From assembly GCF_003945595.2 (NCBI RefSeq), contig NW_024103874.1, forward strand, positions 3,606,001 through 3,670,000: DNA of 64,000 bases. The letters run 5' to 3'. The notes beneath the pieces were generated by a model. The model was not told the origin of the DNA. It saw only the letters and a program-made list of their open reading frames with translations, and made no database searches. Positions 39,801 to 51,800 of this stretch are shown piece by piece. The stretch comes from Pipra filicauda. Taxonomy: Eukaryota; Chordata; Aves; Passeriformes; Pipridae. Every line of letters starts with the position of its first letter. The stretch's first letter is position 1. A program made the position numbers and the translations under genes.

Positions 39801-42800
39801 ATCTCAGCTCCACAAGGATAACCACAGTGCTGACAGAGAAGTCTCCACAGTGCAGGTATCAGGTCCTGCAAACCAGCCAGCTCAAAATGAACACTATGTG
39901 TGACTTGAGCTGCTCCAGAAGTGCCTCCCCTGTGCTGGCACGACGAGGTCAGGCTGTACAAACACGAGTTAGCAGCAGATATGTTCCCTGCTCAGCTGCA
40001 GGTCTGCAGGCCATAAAACTGCCAGCAGAGCTAGAGCTGTCCAGCACACTGGAGCAACCTGAGAGTGTGTACCAGATTCCCTCACAGCTTGTTTCAGAGG
40101 AATGGGCACCCCAAAGCCATGCAGATGAGGTTCTGCACAGCTGCACTGAGCACACAGTGCACACTGTGCCCACACATCTGAAAGGCACCTGCTGTGCTGA
40201 AGGTGAGCTACAACTTAGCATGAAAAAACATGCCATGACTGTCAGGGGTTGCTTCAGAACATCTCTAACACAAAACACTTGGAGTCTCTCCCAACAGGCA
40301 GTAAACATTACACATAGTGAAGACTGGCACAGCACAGAGTTTTGGACAAGAACTACAAAAGCACCTAACTTGATTTACTTTTCAACTCCTGCCACTCTGG
40401 AATAAAGTAAAATTCTACCCAGATCCAATGCCTAAAAGTTTTAGTACAGCATCAGTTTACTACAGCACTCCACTGTTTGCCATCACCCCTTTCTGCACAC
40501 GCCCAACCTGCACACACAGCTTTCGCTTACTCTTACTATGTAAGAACTCAGTTTCAAATTACAGAACTCAATTGTACTGTCTAAAAGGTAAAGAAGTGAA
40601 TCATTTGTAAAGTATTGATTCACAGGTTGTCTAAGAATATGGTTAAAGGAATAACGTCATGCTGGAGTGCCAAAAAGTCACTGAATTTAACAGTGATCCC
40701 ACATGGAAAAAATCTTACCTGCTCAGTTGAAAAGGTGTGTAAGAATTGTTCTGGGAAATACATCAATTTATATAGCAACGATTGACAAACGCTTCAACAA
40801 CAATGTGATTTGAAACTATTCTGACTTCTCTGGAAAGCTATATTCCTTGAAAGTGTGTTAACATTCCTTTCTAGTCAAGCATACAAAGCCAAAACACCAG
40901 AGCGCTCTGTTAAATTGCAACCCAATCATCACACAAATCTGTCTTTAGTCTGATGTAGAAAGAGCTAAGAAAAACACTATCAAGAGCTAAACCAATTGCT
41001 TTAATTATTGATCTCCAAGTGATTCAGATTTAGCTCTGCCATTAGTTTCAATATACTTACATCATACAATAATGCAGTTACACCGAAATCAGATTTGGTT
41101 TTCAGAAAGGAAGACACAAAATTAAGTGTCACTAATTCTTTTCCTCTGTTATTTTAAATAGATTTTAAAACTCAGCTAGTCTTCATTTGTGACACACAGT
41201 TTGTCTAAACCAAGGCATATCAAGGTTGGTGCTGAATGGGAATGGCCAATCTACTTTGCACTTATCAGTCTGCACACACATACTTAATGAGGAGTAATGC
41301 CTTAAATGCTTTAAATTATTGTTTTCTTCCTTCAAAAAGCAACACCCTACAACAACTAAGTGCACGAAACCCCATAAAAAATGCATTTCTTTAATTTGTC
41401 CCCACTGTGAATGCCCTACTCTAGGTATACACCCTTTGTAATTTTAGCAGTGAGAAAACCCTTTGCTGATGTCACCTTTTCACCCAGAGCTGTGGAGACC
41501 TGACACTGGACAATTCCACTGACTGACAGCTCCCCAGGGCAGCCTCAGTGGAAAGGTTCCCTCCACATCCTCCTCTGGGATTTCATGCCTCTCTCACTGC
41601 CCATACAGAAATTATTCTGCTTTGAGAATATGCCAAACACTACGTCTGCAAGTTCAATACAAACTATCAAGGGGACATGATATTACATGTCATTTGGCTG
41701 ATAGCAACATTTATTAAATAGCTCTGCTTTTTCAGTTAGTCTGCACACAGAAACAGAATTATTTTCACACCTGTAAGCTTGAATTCAGAAAGCTTTTAAA
41801 CAAAATCAGGTCTCGTTTTGATTTTTACCAACCATCAAATGCACAGTCCTGAGTAGTGACTAAGCTTAATGACTGGGTATGACTAACACTTATAAATAAT
41901 TAGTGCCTTCTCTCCCCCTCCCCCATGGAGGACAGGGAAGGAAAGAAATCCAAATGATACACTGGAAAAAAGGAAGAAAAAAAGGAAATAAGAGGTTGAA
42001 GCTCAGGGTACGAACACTTGTATCTTCTCCCAATCCACCCTTAATACCACTGCAAACACAACTGCACATATGTCTATTAAAAACCAACAACTCCTCACGC
42101 CTGTCTATTAACTTCCACACAGTTCAGTCACTCTCAGCCTCCCTGCTCCAGATCTCTTCTCCTGACATCCCCCACTGATCCCTCAGCAAACACTCTTTTG
42201 GTCACCTCCATCAACTCTTTTGCCACCAGTGCTGCAATTCCTCAGTGTTACTCCTCAAGAGTTGGTACTTCTGACTCACATGAGCACAACTGGTCCCTCT
42301 CACCACACCACCACTTCGGCTGAGTGCACCTGATGTTATTTTACATTCAGAGAGAGGTTCTCAATCTAACCATCCCTCACAGAAATATTTGGTTAATAAA
42401 CTGAAGGAAGGTGTGCAGACAACTTACTGCAGCCTTGCTGCCCCCTCAAACCATTTCAGAAAGGCTTGAGCATGGCACCACACCTCATTGTTTGGTTTTG
42501 TTTATACCCTGGTATCTAGAGCGCACATTTTTCAACTATACTGGTTGTCAGCACAGTCTATCCAGCACGTGCTTTATTCTGCACAAAAGCACTGTGATAG
42601 CTTTTAACAGTTCAGCTATTCTCAGAAGCGTATATTAATCAAGTTATAATCATAAGTTAGACCATTCTTACTAGAGAGGCTTACTTGATTCAATAGAAGT
42701 CATAGAACAGTCATGCCAGTCATGTAAAATAACATTACACGCTGCTGCGAGTTTTATGTTACTCGTTGTCTAGGTACTGCTTACAACACGTTTCTGAAAA

Positions 42801-45800
42801 ACTTACTCTAGTAATGCATTTTAAAGAAAAATGCACCAGAAGACATACATAATTCATAACTTACAGTTCCAATTTATAGAGCTCAGCAATGGCAAAAAGT
42901 TACTTAATTTTTATCAATATACTTTTCCAAATCCCGCAAAAAGAGCTTGATATCCCAGTCGGACCCTGCACTAAATCCTGTATAAATATACAGCAAAAGC
43001 ACCACCCCTGGGTACAAGGATTCATAACCTATTTATGCACTTTGCTGAGAATTAACCTTTGATATTCAAGTCGTAACTTTCTGATCATGGTAATATAAGT
43101 ACAGAAACTCATATTTTTATTTCTAGCCTTCCAACAGTTACAGACAAAAGATTAGCTGCATTTATACAATGCCTTAAGACAGCTCTACTGAGGTACTGAA
43201 CAGATCTCACTGCAGGAAGAGGACACAGGTGTATCAATTCCTTATGATTATCACCTCCTTCTTGACTATTGATAATCTATACCATTACATAGTGATGATA
43301 ATCAGGGTTTTGTTCTCATTAAAAAATATTCTACAGTTTAAAAAAAAAAATCCTTAAAGGCATAAATAAGGCTTCAAGGACAATTTCATTTCACATTAAG
43401 TACTATGCTAAAGACACCTGAAGAAAATTACTCCAAGACAGGAGGCTTTGTGGTAAAAAACTGGCTCTCAGTTCCTTGAGATACCCACACCTCTAGAAGA
43501 CAACCAGTACTTCTGGAAAGAAATTACCACAGAACGGAACTGGGGTAAAAATTTTCAGAGTAAGCTGAGGTAAAACTGTCCTAAAAGGTTTAAAACCACC
43601 AACAAGCTCCATTTGTGCGTCCACAGCCTCAATGAAAAACAAAGCCTCATCTAATCTGAAGTATGAGTGATCACACAGTCTTTACACCTGCTTAATTACA
43701 GCCTGGTCTGTGCACAGTTTTTATGCTTCTCTCAACATCTGAGCTGGATATTTCGCCACACTAATTTAGTCTTAAAATCTCCAGTGTGAACACAACTGTG
43801 TCCTTGTAGAAGTAGCTTATTGTATGAGCTATTTTGCTTCTCTTATGAGGAACCAGATGCAAGAGGGCTGATACAGCAAAAACTGGATTCAAACAAGAAA
43901 GCTTTTACAACTTTGAAGAAACCTTTATCAGTACAAATACACAACTTCTCGCATTTAGGCAAGATCTTAATTAGTTTCAAAACAAATTAAAGTTAATGGA
44001 TTAACAACCTATAAGAGCACAAAAACAAAGCCTGAGCACCCCCACAGTCACCAGCTCTGTACAACAACTGTGTGTAACCTGTCAATGGGACAGGGGCACC
44101 CCGAGGGTCCGGTCCTAGGAGTGCACCAGGGAACCTTCAGCAACATTCAAGGATCACACAACTCTCTGTACACAGGAACATCCCTGTGGCCGTGCACGGA
44201 GCTTTACAGTTCATAATACACTTGAAATAACTGTCTGTTACCTACGACTAAATCTCCTTTCTATCATTGCCTTTGGTTCTTGTATTTTCAAAATTATTTT
44301 CTCCATGCCACTACCTTTTCAAATCTTCTTTCAGGAGAGATAACATTGCCTAATAAAGCTAAACTTGCTAAGTCTTCCAACTAGCAAAAGCCTTTTTTTT
44401 TTGACATAAAGCAATGGCATCAAATTCAAGGAGCGGAGTCAGACAGATAAATGAGGTTATAAACATTCAAAAAGTTTCAGCACAAAGAATAACCTTGACA
44501 ACAGTAGCTATTTTCAGGTAAAAATGCTGATTTTGAGTATTTCTGACAAAAACTGCCTATAGTAACAAAAAGTGTTTAATGTGTAAAGTGACTTCTATAT
44601 CCAGTTCCTTCTGAGCAGACTCAGTTTTTGATCACACAGTTTTTATGAGAACAGAAAGCAACCTTTCCACACACCAGCACCTCCTCTTCGCTCAAAACCC
44701 GGGTAGTTTAAATATCAGTATTTTCAACTGTGTTCTTGAACTACTTCATAAATTTTTTTAGAGTTCTATTTATAGCCTATTTCCCAAAACAGGGAAGACA
44801 AACAATAGTAAGAGTTTTCATACACCAAAGCATTTAATTTGAAGACAGTTTGCGATACCTACTAATTTGTGTCTTATCAGTGCCCAAAACACATTTTCAC
44901 CTCAGTTTGCTAACCTTGCTGCAGCATCCTGTGTTAGTAAGGCATTCAAGTCCTGGGTAGCATCCAAACTTGAGGTCCTCAAACCAAGAAGCTGCATTTT
45001 ATAAGTAACCTGGCGGATTTCAGAGATGGAAAACACCTAACTTCTTGCAGAGTGTGAAAGAGCTCTAAAGAAATAAATCACTCACTTCTGGTCATCGACC
45101 AACAACCTTTATCATAAGCCTAGTGATACCCAAAAAAACCCAGAAGACCATAATTTGAAGCGTATACAGACATATCCATACATGCTCTTCCAAAGGCTGT
45201 TGGGAGCAAGAGTGTTTTCCATAACAGAAGTGAACAACATGTAGTCAAAGTCAGTAGCTTTCACAGCTTAACAGAATCACAATTATATTCCCATTAGATC
45301 CCATCACTTAACGAGCCACTCTTATCAGATGTGCAAAACACTGAGACACTTTTTAACAGAGCCAAAAAATCCTACTGCACAGCTCTCTGAGCCTCAGGTC
45401 CTTTGGGGTACAAAGCCAAGGATGCAGGATTCCTCAGTTATGGAAGTTGCAATGCGAACAAACACAACTTTCGGTCTGGCGACATATGGCAGATCTGATG
45501 TAGCAGATTCCAAATAAAGCAGAATGTTCCTTTTGCTGATGCATGATCTGAACATAAAATCCACCCCTCACCCAGAAGAGTTCTGCAGAGGAGATCCAGA
45601 GTTATCTTTCAGAAAGGGAGATGCCACTTTCTGCGCCAAGTGTAGGACTCCCAAGCTCTAGTCCTGGCAAAATATCGATTCCTGCATGGCCTTGGGCAAG
45701 TCAGAACTTCTCTAAGTTGCTCTTTTCCCCAGCTCTAAAGCAGAGTTCATACTACTTTATTTACCAACCACATAGGCATGTTGCAAGGATTAAGTTTTGT

Positions 45801-48800
45801 AAAATGCTTTGAAAGTAAAACATCCTGTAATACTTTAAGGAGCTCCTATTGTCATGGTGCATTACAGACATTATTTTTAACAAAATCAAGCCATGCCAAC
45901 ACGGTTAACAGGCATAATATTGGCAGCACATGCAACACACAGGGAAACTACAATGAGGATATGTTTCAACTTGCTTACTAGTCAGTGAGAAATAGAAACA
46001 ACCACATTCCACTACTTCATAGTATTTCTATCATTGCTTTCTGTAATTCTTATATTAGGGAAGTCTGACGATTTCCTCATCTATCCACATCCTAGTTACT
46101 TTGGGCACTTCTGGGGTACATGTTTCAAGTACAAAGTTACCCAAGGAATGAGGAGCTCAGTATGAAAAAGTAACACAAATTGTTTGTTTCTTTCTTCTCA
46201 GCTGCCACTTCTCTCCATTTTTATACACTCTCCTTTGCCCAATCACCCACCACCCCAGCTCCCAACTGAAAGAAATGGAACTACTCCTGCAGAAGTTATT
46301 TTTCAGTTACTCCAGCTCCAAAATGTATGACTGGCTCAAGTCAAAATGACCTGAACCCATGCTTTCCCATCCTAAAGCCACTATAACCAAGGTCTAAGTC
46401 CAAATCCTTCTTGGATAGTGAACACAAGCTAAAAACTGATTGGTTTCTACAAAAGAAGCTCCTGTTTAACACCAAGTGAAGCTTTGAGCCTCTAAGGCCA
46501 TGAAGAAAACCATGAGGGTGCATATTCACATAGTACATCTTCCAGGATCTGCAGAGGTACAGCACCAACGCTCCTTCAGGTACCCTTTCCTTCTGGAAAG
46601 CATCAACAGTAAGTTTTAACCACTGGCAACGTTCAGAGCTCTGGAACATTCCACGTTAAAGGGGCCCCAGCAGTTTCTCAGTCTAGAAAGGGCCCATCCT
46701 GTCCTCAGCCAGAAATGGCCCATGAGATGCCCTCCAACGAAGAAGTCTTGTCTCATTCCCTGTCTTCAGCTACTGGCAGATCCAACTGAGTTTTGGGAAA
46801 GTAATAAAGATGTTTTATTTTTAGATACAACACAAAACAACTCTGTGACAACAGTTCTACTACAGCTGCACTACTGCCAGCGGGAACACTGGTCATGATT
46901 GCAGAAGTAAAAAAAAAAAAAAAACACAAGGACAACCCATCCTACCTGCTCTCTTCAAACAGGACTGTCACAGAACTGTATTTATTTAGGAAAAAAAAGA
47001 CAGTCTTTAGGATCAAGCCACCAAATTTCTGTAAGTACGAACAATCACTCAGTAGGTAAAATAAAAGAGAGGAAAGGAGGAAGTGAAAGTTTCTAGATTT
47101 CAATTCTACTTAAGCTAGTAGAGAAAACTGTCCATACCCACCTGCACTATACTGTTCTTACTATATACCCGCAGCACTCACCAATCTGCTCCTTTCTCTA
47201 AGCAGGCACCTTAAAAACTCACTATGAGATGCTTGTACATAAAGATAAAGCAGTAGAGTAACAACACTGCAAGAAGAGAAACCAAATCCTTAAACCCCAA
47301 ATTGACAGTAGTGCTAAAGTAGGCACAACCTCATAGTGCTGGGTTTGTACTACAGCACTTGGCTGGACAAGATGGTATTTTCAAAAGTGATTTTAAAGTA
47401 CACAAGTTTTGCCATTTTACAAGATGATTCTACTCTGTGTCAGCAGTGACCTCTAAACACTTTACAAACTCTCACAATGCAAAAGATAAATTTTAGGGCA
47501 TAATCCCAGTCATACTTTTCTGCAGGCTTTTCTAAGCACCTGTAATAGCTGAACACTGACTTACTGCTTTAACAAACTGATTTTCCCATTTCTTCCCATA
47601 TTATTGAACAAAACATGTTTCACATTACTGAAGTACTCGGAAACAACAAACTTCATCCAATTTATTTTCAGTCACAGTTTCAGCAGATGTTGCATCCTTA
47701 AGGCAGTATTGTATAAAGAGAAACTTAAGTTCCTGCCCCCTACAAAATCATCTCACAATATTTCCATGTCTTTGCTAAGAAGATATAAATAAGGTTATTT
47801 TGGGACCTTCATTAACCAAATCTGTCCAATTGGACCACAAAGTTTCAAACACAGGCTCCTGAAGAAGAGATTAAGTGCAAGAGTCCTCTTCCTCAAAGAT
47901 GTCAGTAGTGGAAAACCACTACTAATGCACGGATACTCTCAACAGTCCAGTTGCTTAGAGAATCAATATACCAAAATCCAGCAAGGTCACAACAACTATG
48001 GCCTGTTGGCTCTTCAAACATCTCCAGTTTGTCAGTTGAGGTTTGTTGCACATTTGCCTTGATGCCATACAAAGCATTATTCTAAAAGTCCTGTGTTTTA
48101 AAGACCATTGAATGAGCTTATTTCCCACATGCTCTTTTTAAGAAAACATTTGAAACCTTGAAAGGTTTCCAGTTTTCAAGTCCCAGGTTAATAACACTTA
48201 CTGACATCTTATATTCTGCTTCCCATACATGTGACACTGTACTTTGGAGAGCTAGAAACAGTGATTCTGGGTACAAAAATAACTGTAAAATGTGCTGCTT
48301 ATTGGTCAAACTTTCTATCAGACCTTGCTTTCTAAGTGTTTGTAATTCTTGGTGTAAAAAGCTGTGTGTGCAGTGTATGATTTCAAGCACTAAGACTTAG
48401 AAACTCTTACTAGCACACATTACTAACTTTTAAAAACAAACTTGTGAATGCAAATGTGATGCATACAGTAGGTGCACAGCACACAGGCACTGCAGCTGCA
48501 CCTTCATCCTACCAAACTGCCTCCAAAAATCTGGCCTGTGATGCTGCCATTTGAAATACAATTTCAAAAGCACAGCCACCTATTCTCCTTTCAGTAGGAA
48601 TGTACCTGCACTCTGCTAAAGTTCTCAGCAGTTGCATGTGGCCAGACTTGCAGAGGTGCTTGGCCCTTGCACCTGTGAGAGATTTGTAAGAGCTCAGCAT
48701 CCACCAATTCTTAAGTGTTTTGAAAGAAATGTTTTTGCAAAACATTTTCAAAGTTGGCTGCTTTGGAAAGTATAACAAACAAGCCAAAGCAATTTAAAAG

Positions 48801-51800
48801 AAAAATAATCTGTAAAAAAAAAAAAATCTTTTTCAATATTAAGACTGTCTTGTCATTCAAGAACCCAATTTCCAATTTCTGCGTATCCAGTCACATAACA
48901 CTTGCTTATTTTAAGAGTCATGCTTATTCTTTTGAAGTTATAAATATTTCTTAAAGTGTAGGACAGACAAGAAAAGTGTTTAATAAAAACCCAAGCGCTT
49001 AGAACTTAAATTGTTTTACTTCAATCTATCGAGAACTCCAAAGAAGTAAATTTATAGTCCAATTTTGCTTAAGAACTGGCAACATTGCTTCTAAGAGTAA
49101 CACATTTCAGTACGTTGTGGCAGTTTGAAAACATTAGTCACCTAAAAAAAAGGTCCCACTGGACTCCACAGAAGTATTTTTCCCCATAATCAGGTTTATA
49201 ATGCAGTATTAACAAAAATGTAGGTATACATGGCAGCAGACTGTAAACCTGAACAATCCTTTGATACACTATGGCAATAACTAAATAAATAAGGATTTTC
49301 CAGCCTATCAATTTACAAGCTTCAAATGAAGCACTGGGATTTTTCAAGATCTGAGTTTTACTCCTATTTTTTTAAATTAGCAACATTGTCATTCAAATTA
49401 CTCATATATGGAATAATCTTCTATACAAAAAAAAAAAAGGAGAAATATTTATGCCATTTAGAACTTGGATATCCAGAATGTTTGACAGATTTCATCAAAC
49501 TACATGGCATCATACACCACTATGTATATTACACAAAAAGACAGTGTGTAGTAACACGGTACAGTTCCTGATCTACTTTATGTGACAGGTGCATTGCTCT
49601 GAGGTTGGTCAGGAGCTCCAAGAGATGTATTTTTACCAAGACCACTTGAAATAGATGATACACAACCACCACTGACTTCACTCGGTATTAGTAGCAAAAT
49701 TTAATTAGCTGTTCTTTGTATACTGCCCTGAAAACACTGAAGAGTAAGAATACAGCTATTGTATGTATTATTAGGAAGACAGGAAACAACGTGTAGGTTC
49801 ACACAAGTATTTTCAGTAAAAAAGCAAAGCAGATAAAAGTAACAACCCTGGCTCAAAATAATAGCAAATATATAACCTTAAATCTCCAAATCTAGGATAT
49901 TTAAGGAGGGACACAACAGTTCTCAGCAAAGAAATGCTTCTCATCCTGCTTTTTACTCACCCACTGAGTTCAGGACTAGATTCCTTGTCCAGAGATGCTC
50001 AGCACTAAGCACGAGACTAGCTACTACAAACGCTGCAGCCCTAGACACAACAGGGTGAGGTAAGGACATAGGAAGTCTGCCTTTTGTATCAGAATGCCAG
50101 TGACTAAAAAGATGATAATAAGCTTCAAATCTGTGAGTTTTTAAGTCAGACTTTGAAGGTATTTCAAGCAAAAAGAAGGTAGTTTTCTCGTGTTGTATCT
50201 GCTGCTTCTCTATTCACCAGAGCTCTGTGGTACTGAGGGCATGCAGGGACAGAGAGGGAACTGAGCAGCACGTGAAGGTTACAAGCTACTGACAAAACAG
50301 CCTGAAAAGTCAAAATGCCTTTCTTGAAAATGAAATATCAACATTTCATTGCATAATATTCCATTGTCACATTTTGGCAGTTTGCAGCTTCATCTACACT
50401 CACACTGGAACAAAGATACCAGGCAGAATTATTTTCAAATTATTACTGTTGAAAACACTTTCTGGTCACCCAAAGTCATACTCTGAGCAGTGGAATGCTA
50501 CCATGCTACTACTCAACACCAGATGATTCTCATTGTTACATGTAATGCCTTTTCCACAATTGACAATTAAACAGCAAGGAATCTTGCTTGGAACCTCTCC
50601 TCCCTGCAAGAAATACGCTTCCAAAACAAAATCCCTCAATCCTCTTACTTACCTGGTGGTAACTGAAAGTTCTGAATGTTAGTCGGATTCTGAGGTGGCT
50701 GAGGCAAACGAGGTGCTAAAACTGTAGGAGTCAAAGTTGCTCTGATTCCACTCGTAGTTGGTGTTGGAGTCCTTGGCAGACTTTGTGCCACCGTATTGGC
50801 AGTGCCTTTAGCCATTCCTGTGGGGGTGCCAGGAGCCGCAGGAGGTATCCCACCAGGATTGGGAGCAACATTTGAGAGCCCAGCTTGCATAGTTTGCCCA
50901 ATAATCATGTTACCCCCTGTAGTACTGGGCTGGCCACCAGTAGCCAGCGTCTGCTGTTGGGACACGGCTTGGACTATAGTTTTAGGAGACTCAGATTTGA
51001 TGACCTGTGTGGCAGGAGCTGCTGCCACAGTGGAACCAGACTGGCTGTTCACCAGCGATGTCTGGAGGGAAACTCCAGATCCCACAGTGGCTGTGGCAAC
51101 AGCAGGAAAACTCCCCACACTGATGGTTGAATTGATCACAGTATTGCTCCCATTCTGAGTGGCTGCACCAGCTGCAGCTACCGTGGGTCCTGCTGTGTGG
51201 ATCGGGGGCCTCACGAGCGTCACCGTGGGCGCCCCGGTCCCGACGCTCGGCGGTGGCTGTGAGGAGATAACTGTGGGCGAGGAGGAAGATGCAGAGGACA
51301 CAGCAGTGTTAAGGAAAGAAGTCTGGATGACAGTGTTGGAAGCTGAGGGCAAAACAGCATTAACAGCGTTTCCTTTCCCCACGGATCCAGGTCCATTGTT
51401 AACGAGAGGGGCAACAGCAGGTGCGGGAGTGGGGTTGGCAGTCACAGGAGTCCCAGAGAAAGCAGCACTTCCTGTGTGGTGAGAGTTCATCACCACGTTA
51501 CTCCCATTCAAAGTCTGCACTGTTGTGGTCCCAATCTTGCCATTCCTGGTGGACAAGGCAGTTGCCATGGTGCTGATAACCACCGATTTGCCCTGACTGA
51601 GGGTCCCTGGAGCAGCAGTGACTTCAGATCCTCCTGCTGCTGCAGTGGTGGTGCTGGTGCTCGTTGTGGTGGCTCCATCCAGAGCTGAAGTCTGGGACCT
51701 GGTGTTATGATTAATAACACCCCCCTGCACTCCTCCTGCTCCTGCAAAACAACAATAAGGGTAAACAGACAGAATGAGCAAGAATAGAAGACAGAATGTT

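Noticed and set aside
39827..40405. 192-codon plus-strand open frame in TAF4 intron 2
   Set aside because: No recognisable domain, no Kozak or splice context of note, and about the length expected once by chance in a 64 kb six-frame scan. The higher GC content there lowers stop density.
50645..51781. Methionine at 51,781 as an independent start for the exon 2 frame
   Set aside because: The residues before GAGGVQGG ([13 protein letters not shown]) are the translated intron 1 pyrimidine tract and acceptor. Phase and family sequence support splicing from exon 1 instead.
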